DNA from: Dactylellina haptotyla
Taxonomy: Eukaryota > Ascomycota > Orbiliomycetes > Orbiliales > Orbiliaceae
Length of the DNA: 64,000 bases
Direction of reading: 5' to 3'
Assembly: GCA_031310005.1 (NCBI GenBank)
Contig: CM062380.1
Span: forward strand, 3,658,001-3,722,000
The stretch's first letter is position 1, and every line of letters starts with the position of its first letter. The notes beneath the pieces are model-generated. The model saw only the letters and a list, made by a program, of their open reading frames with translations, ran no database searches and was not told where the DNA came from. The translations under genes and the position numbers were made by a program. Below are positions 46,603 to 58,631 of the stretch, one piece after another.

Positions 46603-48284
46603 ATGTATATACCACCGGAGGTCATTCTCAATGTAAGATACTGCGCACTTATTTTCTCGTCGCGCGAGCATGGCATTGCAACGCAATTGCATGCCGCGAT
46701 GCGGTCCACAAGGCTGAATCTCTCCGGCTAGATCCTAGACCACCTAGACCACGACGGCTCATCCCAGGACAATGATCGCGAAACACTGCGCACTCTCCGC
46801 CTGGTCAGCAAGGACTTCTATGGCGTCGTGTCCACCGTTCTATTCAGATACTTCAGTTTAAACTATGGCGTTGCGCGGTCTGTCGTTCAGATGCGAGGGG
46901 TTGTCGAGTCGCCTCTGCTATCCTCGTCTATCAAAACCCTCTGTCTGCCCAGCGAGTCATTCTTTCCGTTAGGCAAAGAAGGTACGTGTTTAATTTAGGT
47001 TGTTGGGAGATATTTACAGTTGGAGAGTACAATCCACTAATGGCGATAAACAGTGTGGTTTAATCAATCAGAACGCTTCCCTTGGTCGCATGGGAATGTC
47101 CTGCCATCTGTCTACCCCGATGGGATGCCGGTGCGAAAAGGCGCGAAGGGGCGCCGAAACCATACTGACCAAACATTCATGCTCCACTACCCTTTCCGCG
47201 AATTCCCGACGAGACCATGGGCGCCGTTTACATTAAATAAAAAGGAATTTAAAGAGCAACACGCTCAATATACAAAAGAGCTAAGGGAGCTCTTAGCAGC
47301 CTGCACGAATTTGGAGGAAGTTCATGTCGCATTCGGGTTGGGTTGGGAAACCGAAAGGATGAACTGCTGGGGAACGATACTGGGCAGCATCCTACTACCC
47401 ACGATCGCAAGTTCCGGAGTTAAGAAACTCAAGATGCTGATGCCTTCCCCGTGGTGTCTTGGGCTCCTTCTCAGAGGCTATGCGGGAGAGTCCTATATAA
47501 CTTCCGATCAGATACCCGATTTCCCCAAGTCAGTAAAAACAAGAATTCTTTAACGTTATCTTCAACATCTAACCGAATTTTCTTGAACAGCCTAAAATCT
47601 TTAGAGACGGTATCGCTGTACAGCACAAACATCCCGGCATTTGCTGAGGATATCGCTGGTTTTCTCGCTCGGTTTACCGGTCTGACATCTTTCGCCGACT
47701 CGACCTGCAAACCGCTCAAATCGCAACGGTGGAAGTTTCTCTCGCCGATAACTACAGCGTCCCAACACTTAAAAACCCTAAAACTTTCTTACATTTTCCT
47801 CTATCAAGTCCAACCCAGAGGCCCTTTCCTCGAAAACCTCGAAAAGCTTCCATCCTTAACTCATCTAATATTAGATACGATCTGTCTTGACGCATCACAG
47901 AGACACAGTCAACCGGCGCCTATAAGTTGGGGCGATTTTTTTCAGCATATCACGGCGTCACTCCCAAATCTTACAGATCTCACATTTAGACGATTAATGT
48001 ATGGTCGTGAAGGTTACTGGGGGTGGTGGAAGAGTATTTATGATTTCTCTGTGTTTCTGCCCTCGGCACCTGAAGAGGGTCCTGTGCTCGAATACCTGAA
48101 GAAAAGACAAATAATCAGTCCGCACGATAGTGACTACAGCGCGCTAGAGAATCTTGCTAGAATCATCAATAGGAGAAGGGAAAAGAAAGGGTTGAAGGAT
48201 CTTGATTATGACGGCGCGATGGACGGAGTTGATACGAATCCTAGGAATTGGAGATATTTCGAGAGTACTCTTTTGGTAGACTAG
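46603..48284 (+). CDS. F-box protein with leucine-rich C-terminal region
   Basis: Four exons, 46603-46632, 46732-46981, 47054-47528 and 47591-48284, give 482 residues. The first exon is only 30 bp (MYIPPEVILN). It completes the F-box when joined to ILDHLDHDGSSQDNDRETLR and TLRLVSKDFYG. Donors are GTAAGA, GTACGT and GTCAGT; acceptors are GCTAG, ACAG and ACAG, all in phase. After the F-box come helical and beta segments with Leu-rich periodicity: SIKTLCLPS, NLEEVHVAFGL, GVKKLKMLMPS, SLETVSLYSTN, HLKTLKLSYIF, SLTHLILDTICL, NLTDLTFRRLM. This is the pattern of F-box/LRR-type fungal proteins, probable SCF substrate receptors. The substrate is unknown. Confidence 0.82.
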
Positions 48285-48525
48285 ATTAAGATAAGGGGGC
48301 ACCCCGTTTTAATAATTCTTGTGTATATGATTTAGCGAATGCTCTATTTTGTCAATATTTTTATTGCTTTGCCAGACTTGCTAGGTTCGCCTGCTTGAGA
48401 AAGATGAGAGGATTATCGCCATTTTCGAGATATCGTGGTAAACAGCAGGGATACATGCCATTCACGCATAACATTCGCAACTTCAATTTAGATCTGCAAT
48501 TTAACGTCACCGCACCGAGAAGAGT

Positions 48526-49383
48526 ATGATACCAACAACTGCAATTCCCCTCAATTTCCTGCTCTTCGCCCAGGCCGTACTTTCGATAAAATGGATCCCA
48601 TGCAGCCCCAACGACAGCGACCAAATCTTAGACGCAGGCCATTGGCCCGCCTCACCGACCCCTCTAACCCAAAACTTCGATACCCTCCTCTACCAAATCT
48701 CCCAGAAACCATTCATGCGCGACATCCTCTTTACCTTCCGCAAATCCGAGCTAATACCCGAATACACCGAAATCAACACCTGGGAACAAGGCCTCGAATT
48801 CGACCAGCCATTCCCCGTATTCGCCCTCCGCACGCTTTTCAACTTCATACTAGAAAATAAACTCCATTGTCACACTTCAGAGCTCAGTTTATCCCGTGCT
48901 CTATCGCGAATAGAAGAAATCGACGCAACAGCGTGGAATCAAACTGCAGATAATCAAGTACAGCTCGACGATTCCGGTGATCTAGGGTATTTGGATACCG
49001 ACGTGGAGCTACCCGACGCCGGTAGGACGTTCCAGTACCTTACTTTCAGCGTAGCGCGGCAATTGAGCCTGCTCGTTCACATATATGTTGATGAGTTGGA
49101 GCAGTTTCGAGGCGATGTGATGGCTACAGGTAGATGGGAGCTTACGCCCGATATGGTGTTTGATATATTGGGTAAGATTAAACATTGGAGGGATTTGTAT
49201 TACGCGTTGGATGGGTATATGAAGGGGATCAGGGCTTTCAGGAAGGATATTGAAGTGTTAAGGTATAGAGATGTCGGTGATGGGGTAATCAGACGGTTAG
49301 TTGAAGGGAAACAGTTGAAAAAGGATTGGGCGAAGGAGTTGGTCAAGTGCTTGGGGAAGGTGTGTCCGAGTAGTTTTCGATAG
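48526..49383 (+). CDS. Secreted protein of unknown family (paralogue of the gene at 52876-53658)
   Basis: Single exon, 285 residues from the ATG at 48526. Signal peptide: residues 1-20 (IPLNFLLFAQAVLS). The mature protein has conserved-looking blocks that align by eye with the minus-strand gene at 52876-53658: NFDTLLYQISQKPFMRDILF against NLNNFFSIITITPTFQKLF, then NKLHCHTSELSLSRALSRIEEID against LKLHCFQDPLAFLKTLIQID, then a segment with FQYLTFSVARQLSLLVHIY against FQYINDEVAADFLNRLSTLV. Identity is low, but the order and spacing agree. All helical, two conserved Cys-region residues, no known domain, no membrane span. It ends in a basic, weakly structured tail. Role unknown. Confidence 0.7.
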   Translation: MIPTTAIPLNFLLFAQAVLSIKWIPCSPNDSDQILDAGHWPASPTPLTQNFDTLLYQISQKPFMRDILFTFRKSELIPEYTEINTWEQGLEFDQPFPVFALRTLFNFILENKLHCHTSELSLSRALSRIEEIDATAWNQTADNQVQLDDSGDLGYLDTDVELPDAGRTFQYLTFSVARQLSLLVHIYVDELEQFRGDVMATGRWELTPDMVFDILGKIKHWRDLYYALDGYMKGIRAFRKDIEVLRYRDVGDGVIRRLVEGKQLKKDWAKELVKCLGKVCPSSFR

Positions 49384-49871
49384 ATTCACGAGTCAATAAT
49401 TGGTTACCACAGATAGGTTGGAGGTTGAAGGTCGAAGTCCGGGGGGCGGTGGGCGGTGGGCGCACAGCTGTAGCTTATTACTATTAACTATTATATTCGG
49501 AGTAGACTGGTTTTTACTTTCCAAGGCTATAACTCATGGAGTATAAGTAATCAAAAGTCTATTCGTAAATTCGTTCCATATATGTATGGTTATCAAAAAA
49601 AAGAGAGTACTCCCGGACCTTCCAAACAAATGAAAAAAAAAAGTGAAATACATGCTGTGAAATAATAACCAGACCCACCAAAACCCAAGCAAAATGGAAA
49701 CTAAGAAATAAACAGAAAACAAGATTTGTTGCTACAAAATGGGTTCAAAAGAGTGATTGTAAGAAGTAAAAAGGAAGAAAAGTTTGCTTTGATATCAAAA
49801 TTCAACGATCATATCCACAGGGTACTTGAGTATTTATAAAACAGTATTGCTTTTATGTTTTTTATCTTTTT
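49384..49871. other. Intergenic region between convergent genes
   Basis: 488 bp, AT-rich with several A-rich tracts (49593-49640). A short G-rich run (GGGGGGCGGTGGGCGGTGGGCG) lies at 49441-49462, just downstream of the secreted-protein gene. Terminator regions only. Confidence 0.5.
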
Positions 49872-51264
49872 TTAGATCTTGCCCTGTCCGTCTCGGCCGC
49901 TGGACATTGCTGACCTCTTCCTGAAAGACATTCTGAAGAGATATCTCTCAACGGTACCCCATCCAACAACGAGAAGGAAGAGTATCATGTATGCAGTGAA
50001 GAGATAGAGACCTATCGGGAAGATAGCGATGAATGTTCCGGGGAGAACGAATGGAGCTGCTGCTGCTGCTGGTGCGGTGATATTTGAGAAGGCACCAGTG
50101 ACGAACTGGATCTGAGCTGCGGCTACACTGGCGTTCATGGGCTTGCCGCTAGCGTCCTTCGCAACAAGGAGGATGGATGGGGTGAGAACGAGCTTCATGA
50201 TGGCACTATAGATATTGTTAATTGTGATTTCAAGACGGTGGGATATTCGAAAAAGAGACTTACGGGTTCTTAGCGATAGTGGCATTCTTCATGACCTCAG
50301 GGTTAACCTTGCCAACAAATCGCATGGTTTGAAGAAGCTTGATCTCAAAGGCCACAGCATCAGCACCAGCTGGTGCCTCTTGCATCTGGGCCATCTCCAT
50401 TCTCTTGCCAATCATGGCAGAGGAGCCCTTAGCTGCACTTGCAGATGAGGTCTTGCTCGCAGCCTTTGCAGATGTCTTTGCAGATGTCTTGCTGGCAGAG
50501 GATGTCTTGCTCGCAGCCTTGATAGCGAATGAAGTCTTGTCACCCTTTGGAGGGGGGCCGACCATATCATTTGCTGCGGCACCACCACCAACTGGCTTCT
50601 TGATGGCATTGCCCACAACTTTAGCCGCGATGTTTAAATTCGCTGGTGCCTGCGAAGTGTTGGCAGTATTTGCAGAGATAGAAGCAGTTCCATTTCCTGC
50701 AGCTGAGGCAATCTTAAAGGTGGCACCCTGGTACACAACACTCAAAGAGAATTTTGTACCAATAGCCTCCCAATCAGCAGTGCCGTCGGCAATCTTCCAC
50801 AGTCTGATATCAGACGCAAAGTCACCGCTGGTGGCATTGTAGAATGGGATGTTGTAGCAGACACCCACACCGGCAGGATCGGTCTTCTTGTTTACGAGCG
50901 AGCCGAAAAGCATCATGTGGTCATCGCACGCATCAATGACTTCAGCGTCCCACGCTGCAAGGTCAAAGTTGGCAGTACCAGTGTTACCCGTCTTGGGGTC
51001 TGTGGGGATGGTGGCTACCTGACGGGGGTAGAGAAGGGCCATGGCTTCGTCCATCTCACGAAGGTTTCGTTTGAAGACGGAAACTATCGAGTCGTGCTTT
51101 TGTAGGCCACGCATGGCACCGAGGAAGCTCAGGCCCGAACCTTCACTTCTCGCCTGGATATCAGCTGTACCCGAGCCACCGTCGACGGCCGAAGGGTACG
51201 GATCAGCATAGGCTGATGCGAGAAGGGAGAGCAGGAATCCTGCACTTGAGATACGGCTTCGCAT
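49872..51264 (-). CDS. Secretory-pathway protein with Ala/Ser/Lys repeats and a C-terminal membrane anchor
   Basis: Two exons on the minus strand, 50264-51264 and 49872-50205, give 444 residues. The intron is GTAAGT...CTATAG, in phase. Signal peptide: residues 1-20 (AGFLLSLLASAYA). The luminal part contains CDDHMMLFGSL and GVCYNIPFYNATSGD (two Cys, NxT sites), followed by a beta-like block (WKIADGTADWEAIGTKFSLS). At about residues 250-285 there is a low-complexity run of KTSSAS/KTSAK units. Then comes a helical part with MRFVGKVNPEVMKNATIAKN. A long hydrophobic segment (FVLPGTFIAIFPIGLYLFTAYMILFLLVVGW) near the C-terminus is followed by a basic tail (RMSFRKRSAMSS). Probably a type I membrane protein of the ER or cell surface; family not recognised. 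Confidence 0.75.
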
Positions 51265-52875
51265 TTTTTATATCTATTTGTTGAATATTCGTTGGATATC
51301 GTGTGTTGCAGTCCGCCGAACCTCCTGAATACCAAATCAACCTATCCCTCACTGTTCTCTATTCGAATTTTTGGGTTTGTCGTAGGCTTGTCGTTATATT
51401 GAATTTCCAGAACCAGTCTGAGTTACCAAAGTCCTAAAGGATAGTCGGAAAAAGATATATCGATCTTTATCGCAGCGACCGGCGCTAATGGTTGAATGAG
51501 TGTGTTGCCTCTTGGTGTCCGTGGGATGTTCCAAATATTGCAAATGAGTGGAATGCTACTGAATAAACAGCGGCAGAAAGATATTTATTTAAAAGTCCGG
51601 AAAAAACAAAAAGTTCGGTGTTTGCTTGATCCGAGGGAAAGGAAAAGAGAGAGAAGAGAAGGGAGAGACAGAGAATAGGGCAGGGAGAAGTATAAAACTG
51701 GATTTCTGATGCACACAAAACAACGGAGAGCCGTTGGAACAACGGTGCCTGCTCTGGTGGCGTGCAAAAACCCGAGCCCATGGCCCTTTACCAGAATCGG
51801 CTACTATACCGGACAGGAGCGTCTCACGAGTCTCAACTTGGTTTCCGTGCATTGCCCGGGGTTTGTTAAGGCCCGCCAAGGTAATATTCCACGAAGGAAA
51901 GGTTGGTCCTGGCGAAACGGGTGACGCCAGGAAAGTGGACCCGAGCATAAAGATCTGACGAGAGTGTCTTGGCCCAACCCTGTTCGGAGAGCTGCTGCCG
52001 GATATCAGACGACAATGAAGAACTAGAACGGCGGGAAGCCCTAACGAATAGGGCAGCTTTTGTCTGAGGCATACGTGTGAATATCATCGTCCGGCGGGAA
52101 TCTCATACCAAGTGGCCTGATATCTGACTGACAATTCACCGTGATTCCATATAGTGGAAACGGCGTGTGCTGGTGAAGAGATGAGGAGTGGAAGGGGACG
52201 AGGTTCCTGAGGGCTGTCATGTTTCGAAACCGTCACAGGCTGTCTCAACACATTTTGGCGGAGCGTTTGCTCAGACAAGACAACACGCGTCGACGACACC
52301 ACGCAAAATGTCGTACGATAACGGCCGTTTGCTCCAAAACAAGATATCGTCATTGCGGTGCGAGCTGTTCCGCATTCGACAGAATGCTCCGTCGATGGCA
52401 CGGGGGCTGCGTACCTGGTACTCACCAAGAGTTTCTTAGTTGCATATGCTATCGACAGTGCCACACACCAAGCTCCCAAGCCAGACTGACTCCGGACTCA
52501 TACGCAGCAGGCGTAGCCTTGTGCTGTCGTTCCTCGGCTCCCGTTCACGCTTTGTCGATCAATTCTCGGTTGATGTTCCCCGCCAGTTGAAGGCATCGTC
52601 GAATTCTTAATCTGATAATGGCGACATGGACTTGTCTAACACTCCTGTGTGGATATCCCACTCCTCGCTTCCTACGAACCGTAATAGCTCTTCCTATCCT
52701 ATAACTGCATGTTTCCCGCTTGCATATTCTTTGCGGGCGGGTTGATAGCAAGAGGCCAAACGCCAATCTCGCGTTCGGAAACCGGAAAACGTTTCGGCAG
52801 GACCTCGCGAGAGAGCCCCAGCAAACAAAACAACAAACCCTCATCTCTGCACATTGTAGCACGGCGCTAGCGCAT
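51265..52875. other. Gene-poor intergenic stretch
   Basis: About 1.6 kb. Overlapping frames of 60-130 codons occur on both strands between 51485 and 52900; none has a signal peptide, domain or consistent composition. An AGAGA-rich purine tract lies at 51640-51680. Taken as non-coding. Confidence 0.45.
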
Positions 52876-53658
52876 CTAAAAAGACAACGCCGGATCCGCA
52901 ACCATATCTTTCAGCTCGTCGAAGCTGAGTTCCTTGGTTCTCATATCTAAGCTCATGCCTGCGTATCTCGCCTTGCTGGCCACTTGCCATAGTCCATTTC
53001 GAAACATTTCAAAAGCGGACTTGATCGCGTTGAGCCCCGCCAGCTGCTGTTCTGGCCACTCCTGCCCCGCGACAACCAGTGCCTGGTCGTACTGATAAAC
53101 TAGTGTTGATAAGCGATTGAGGAAGTCGGCTGCGACCTCGTCGTTTATGTACTGGAAGCGTTCGATAAAGGGCCCGTTGGCGTTGTAATTTACGTTTTCC
53201 AATTCCATATCTGGCGGGTTTGAATCTGCCGTCGATGCGGATTCCGGAAGGGGAGGTTGTCCTTCGATTTCAACCTCGTCGATTTGGATCAACGTCTTGA
53301 GAAATGCCAGAGGGTCTTGGAAACAATGAAGCTTCAAACCCACAACATATTCATATAACTCCGCGGGAGCAATTAAAGGTAATGTATTTGTAGGACTGGC
53401 AAAGTTTTGGTCATTGTAAACTGCGAGTATACGGTTTAGAAATTTCATATCAGGGTATATCCCTCTGAATAGCTTTTGAAAAGTGGGCGTGATTGTGATT
53501 ATTGAGAAAAAGTTATTCAGATTCCGAACAAAGACTGTATCGGCTGGTTCCGGCGGGGGTTGTGAAGCATACAAGCACTCGACTGAGAAAAGGGCATCGG
53601 CAAGAGGAATCGAAGCGGCGAGAGCGGTAGCATAAAACATACGTCGCCATAGCATCAT
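52876..53658 (-). CDS. Secreted protein of unknown family (paralogue of the gene at 48526-49383)
   Basis: Single exon, 260 residues. Start at the ATG complementary to 53656-53658; a second ATG follows at once. Signal peptide: residues 1-22 (MFYATALAASIPLADA). The mature chain is helical with FFSIITITPTFQKLFRG, then VVGLKLHCFQDPLAFLKTLI and QIDEVEIEG, an acidic Pro-rich linker, then FIERFQYINDEVAADFLNRL and AIKSAFEMFRNGLWQVASK. The block order matches the plus-strand gene 4 kb to the left, which suggests an old inverted duplication. The C-terminus here ends soon after the last helix, with no basic tail. No known domain; role unknown. Confidence 0.68.
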   Translation of the reverse strand: MMLWRRMFYATALAASIPLADALFSVECLYASQPPPEPADTVFVRNLNNFFSIITITPTFQKLFRGIYPDMKFLNRILAVYNDQNFASPTNTLPLIAPAELYEYVVGLKLHCFQDPLAFLKTLIQIDEVEIEGQPPLPESASTADSNPPDMELENVNYNANGPFIERFQYINDEVAADFLNRLSTLVYQYDQALVVAGQEWPEQQLAGLNAIKSAFEMFRNGLWQVASKARYAGMSLDMRTKELSFDELKDMVADPALSF

Positions 53659-55865
53659 GCTTCACAAGAAATCCTGAGCACCTCTAAAATCGAAACCTGC
53701 GACCCAAACGCATGTGCATGCGGAACGGATAAAGCATGATAACTATCGATAGTATACAGTTCTATAATTATCACGGCTTGCGGGATCGTAACCTTGTTTC
53801 TAGTAGACAAAAACTATCTCAGGCGCGAGCCATCTGGAGCAAATATTGGCTGAAATTATCTCTTAGAGTCTGTTCCGAAGCGAGGTTATTCGTGGCAGCG
53901 CTCCGGATGTGTTGACGGGATTGAGCAAGTCGAGCCCGAAGACTGCACAATTGTGCATGGCCATTCGATTATATGACCACGTTATCATTCTGAGTAAAAT
54001 TGGGTCGATTATTGATAGCTATTATTAATGCAAAACTTCATATGACAATCATGCAAAGAAATTGAATATCCGGTTCGTATTATTGTTAGAAGTGTCTGAT
54101 ATGACAAGCCGTCGGACCTGTCAACCATTGTCATGGACGCCAAGATCTGGAGATTTGATCCGTCGAAAGGAAAAGGGACCAGGGAGGAGAAAAATGCCCG
54201 CAACACGTTACGTAAAACGACAACAGAACGCACGCGATGCTCATGTTCTGCCGTAAATATATATAATGGGAATATGTAAATTCTCTGCAGGGACCGCAGC
54301 ATAAACGGGAAGCCCTCGTACAAATATGATAATCCGTCTCGACCTAGGACCCGATCTTGCGATCCAGAAATCGAACCTTCTTTTGACTTCGCGTGGGTGT
54401 CCATCAACACATTCCAGCCAAGGAACCTTCCATTCCATCCCATCCATGGCCAACGGCGCGTGTACCCGCCCACTTGGATCAGCTAACCTAGCTCCACTGC
54501 GTTCAACATGTCGCAGAAACACTAAACCTGTCAACGCTTTCCACGGATCTCAAGATCGGGACAGCTGATGTCCATGGTACACTTCAGGCTTCTTGTCATT
54601 GCCGTTGATAAGAACCCCCTTCGCGATGGCGAGGCCCTGCATCATGGCGTCAGTGCGTGGGGGGGAGATGTATCTGTAATCCGCAAGCTTTCTCCGAGGC
54701 GAGCGAGATGGGCAGTCTTTAACTTTTTACGTTTTTCACGGAGTGCTGCGCTTCGCCTTTAGAGTTGCTCCGGCGGCCCAGGAGATAAGGAGCCCACGAA
54801 AATGCGAAGGGAGACAAACACTCGTGCTCACTAGCTTGACCGGCCACTTGGACCTGTGGTAAAGAGTCGGTACCTTTCCTCGGAACCAATCCAGTGCGTA
54901 CCAAGCTTTGGTCTCGCTCATTCTAGACTACTTGGGAAGCTCTCGCAGAAGCTAAGCCGGGGTCATCTCAGACATTGAGCTCTGCGGCAGCAAATGAGAA
55001 TCAAGGAAGTTCTTTCGTTAGCGGGAAGGAGCGAATCGTGCATGTCGTCAAAGGAGGCACCAACCAAAATAAGAATACCCGCATGCTCAGGTCGAATAAG
55101 CTGGGACCACTATGCTCGATTTGTGACACCCTGTGAATTGCACGGTAGTTGGGGAAAACTGGGACTCTGGGCTTTGCTTGATCGATCGAGCTTGCGGAAC
55201 TAACACTAACAGGACCGTCTTCCACCACCCGCCTGGGAAAAGTTCACCCGTGGGATTTTGATGGCACGGGTCCATTGTCGAGTGGGCCGGCGGGACCGAA
55301 GGGCCTGGCTTGAGATGCCAAATGCAATGAAGATAGGCACTGATGTACGCAGTGTTCTTCTTGTGAAGCAGTTTTTTCTCTCGCAATACCTCCTTGTATA
55401 TCAGCGGGTTCTCCCTGGACGGAGTAACCCTCCATGCAACTTCCCTGTGCGCACTCGGCCGGGAGCACGGATTTTCAGGGTTGTAAGAAACCTGTCCATT
55501 TACAAATATTAGAGCAGGAGATCTACCGAGCTTGTAGCTATTCGAAGGAGAGAAATATTGTATCCTCTCTGACCTCATCATTCCTGTTTTAACATCTCCC
55601 TTTTACTTTTCTCTATTGCCAGACTTTCCTTACCTCACCCTGCGACATCCAGACATCTCGAAACCATTGTTCCAGCGCTATCGTTACGGAAAGCGAAACA
55701 TAACACTCGAATAGAAGCGTCAATGTCCTAAATATACGCACCGCTATAGAAACTAGACTACATGCATCGGGAATAGATATTTCCAAACTGCCATTACCAA
55801 ATATCCTCTAACTGTTACGTACTGGTTTTCTCGTGCCCGCGAAAACTCAAAACGCACCCGCAAAT
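53659..55865. promoter_or_regulatory. Long upstream region of nitrate reductase
   Basis: About 2.2 kb between the secreted-protein gene (-) and nitrate reductase (+), so it holds both promoters. GATA cores, possible sites for the nitrogen regulator AreA/NIT2, occur near the nitrate reductase start at 55561-55564, 55776-55779 and 55802-55805, but their number is not above chance. Frames 54009-54473 and 55087-55581 (-) have no recognisable domain. Confidence 0.4.
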
Positions 55866-58631
55866 ATGGCTACCATCACAAAAACCACAACGGCAACACA
55901 TCCCGAACGGCTGTTCCTCGAACCCAGCCCGCCGACGAAGGATTCAACATTACCCCCTTCCCCTCCGGCTTCTGTATCTTCGGATAGTCAATACATCTTC
56001 CCTCTCGCCCCTCAAACTGGCAAAGTCTCGCCTCTCTCTATTGACAAAGACACACCGGACAACTGGGTCCCCCGCGATCCGCGTCTGATACGGCTCACGG
56101 GTGTGCACCCCTTCAACGTAGAAGCACCTCTAACCGACCTATTCGACTCTGGCTTTCTAACGCCTACTGAACTATTCTACGTCCGTAATCATGGCGCTGT
56201 TCCCCAGGTTCAAGACGAAGAGATCCCGGAATGGGAAATCTCAATCGAAGGACTCGTCGAGAACCCGATAACGTTAACATTCAAACAGATCCTCGAGGAA
56301 TTCGAGCAAGTCACAGTACCGATAACCATGGTCTGTGCGGGCAACCGTCGAAAAGAACAGAATATGGTGCGGAAAACAAAGGGGTTCAGCTGGGGTGCTG
56401 CAGGTGTGAGTACAGCACTTTGGACGGGGCCGATGCTGAAGGATGTGTTGGCCCTGGCGAAGCCCATGAGAAAAGCAAAGTACGTCTGTATGGAAGGAGC
56501 GGATAAGCTGCCTAATGGATATTACGGTACGAATGCGAAATTGAGCTGGGTGAACGACCCGAATAAGGGGATCATGCTCGCCCATAAGATGAATGGCGAG
56601 ATGTTGAGTCCGGATCACGGCAAGCCTATTAGAGTGGTTATTCCAGGTCAGATAGGAGGCAGGAGTGTCAAATGGCTGAAGAAGCTGATTTTGACGGAGG
56701 GGCCGAGTGATAATTGGTACCACATCTATGATAACCGTGTACTACCGTAGGTTTCTCTGTCTCTGCATATACCCAAGACGAGGTGCTAATGAATGTATAG
56801 GACAATGGTCACGCCGGAAATGTCGAGTCAGGACCCAAGTTGGTGGACTGACGAACGATATGCAATCTACGACCTCTCTACGAACTCTGCAATTGCGTAT
56901 CCTCAACATGAGGAAGTGCTGAATTTGAAGACAGCTTCGAAAAAATATACAGCTAGGGGTTACGCATACGGAGGCGGTGGCCGACGGATCTCTCGGGTAG
57001 AGCTATCAATCGACTGTGGAAAAACTTGGTCACTGGCAGATATATCTTACCCTGAGGATCTATACCGCGGATCAGAGTACGATGGTGTACATCTATACGG
57101 TGGCCGACTGGATATGTCCTGGCGCGATGTTTCACATTGCTGGTGTTTCTGGACAATAGAGTTGGAAACTGAGATGCTCGGTACCTCGGAAGGAATCTTA
57201 CTACGGGCTATGGACGATTCGATGAATCTACAGCCGAAAGATATGTACTGGTCGGTACTAGGGATGATGAACAACCCATGGTTCAGAGTGGCAATTCGCA
57301 GAGACGGAGATATAATACGCTTTGAACACCCAACACAGCCAGCCCTGATGCCGGGCGGCTGGATGGAGAGAGTCAAGAAGGCGGGCGGGAACCTAACGGG
57401 TCCAAATTGGGGAGAGCTAGCCCCTAATGAAACTCCAGTACTGAAAGTAGTGGAGGAGGAGTCTACGATCTCCATGGTGAATGATAAGATCAAGAGGGTC
57501 ATCGAATGGGATGAGTTCAAGGCGCACGACGGGTCCGAAGAGCCATGGTTCGTCGTCAGTGGAGAGGTATACGATGGTACTGGATATCTCAAGGACCACC
57601 CGGGCGGCGCGACAAGTATCATCTCTGCAGCTGGGACCGACGCATCCGAAGAGTTTCTTGCCATTCACAGCGAAACAGCAAAGACAATGATGTCACAATA
57701 TCACATCGGTACTCTCTCGCCTGCGGCAGCGAAGATCCTGGCTGAGGGAAACACGGTTGAAATCGACGAAACGTCACCTATATTCTTAAACCCCAAAGCT
57801 TGGCTCAAGTCTACTCTGATAGAGAAGAAAGTGGTTTCATGGGATACTAGAATATTCACATTCGCACTACAACACAAGGAGCAGATTGTAGGGTTACCCA
57901 TCGGCCAGCACCTTATGATCAGGGTAAAAGATCAAAAGACGGAAGAAGCGATTATACGAAGTTACACACCCATCTCCGAGGGCAACATGCAAGGCACCAT
58001 AGAGCTCCTCGTCAAAATATACTTTGCCACGGAGGTACCTCAATTCCCTGGCGGCAAGATGACAATAGCACTCGATGCACTTTCAATTGGCCAGGATATA
58101 GAAATTAAAGGCCCGATAGGGAAACTAGAATATCTCGGAAAGGGTAGGGTTACAGTCAGCGGAATCGAGCGAAAGGTCAAATCCTTCTGCATGATTTGCG
58201 CGGGCAGCGGAATTACCCCCATTTTCCAGGTTCTAAGGGCGGTAATGCAAGACCCGGAAGATGATACAAAGTGCGTGGTTTTCGACGGCAACAGATTAGA
58301 AGAGGATATTTTGTGCAAGGACGACTTGGATAGGTACGAGGCGGACAATGCACACAAGTGCACAATATTGTAAGCAACACCGTTGTGATTTGAGCAAATT
58401 AAGTTTGTGGAGGGATGAAAGACTAATACTAATTTCACTAGTCATACATTATCGAATGCATCAGATTCATGGACGGGTCGGCGTGGCCGTATAGGCAAAG
58501 AGCTAATCTGTAACGAGATGCCACGGGAAGATGTGTTGGTCTTGATATGTGGGCCTCCAGCTCTAGAGGCAAGCGTCAAGCAGATCCTGTTGGATGAGGG
58601 ATATGGCGAGAACGACATGGTTTTCTTCTAA
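55866..58631 (+). CDS. niaD: Nitrate reductase [NAD(P)H]
   Basis: Three exons, 55866-56746, 56801-58369 and 58442-58631, give 879 residues. The enzyme reduces nitrate to nitrite in the cytosol, the first step of nitrate assimilation. Domains in order: a Ser/Pro-rich N-terminus (residues 1-60); the molybdenum-cofactor domain with FYVRNHGAVP and the Mo ligand Cys in TMVCAGNRRKEQNMV; the dimerisation domain (GYAYGGGGRRISRVELSID); cytochrome b5 with heme-binding KDHPGG and a second His in FLAIHS; the FAD domain with RSYTPIS and GGKM; and the NAD(P)H domain with ICAGSGITPIFQVLR and LICGPPALEASV, ending in DMVFF. The ATG at 55866 is the first in its frame; the frame extends upstream only with non-ATG codons. 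Lineage knowledge says fungal assimilatory enzymes use NADPH; that is not read from the sequence. Nitrite reductase follows on the same strand. Confidence 0.97.

Noticed and set aside
54009-54473. 154-codon minus-strand frame in the nitrate reductase upstream region
   Set aside because: No recognisable motif and uneven composition; insufficient to call a gene.
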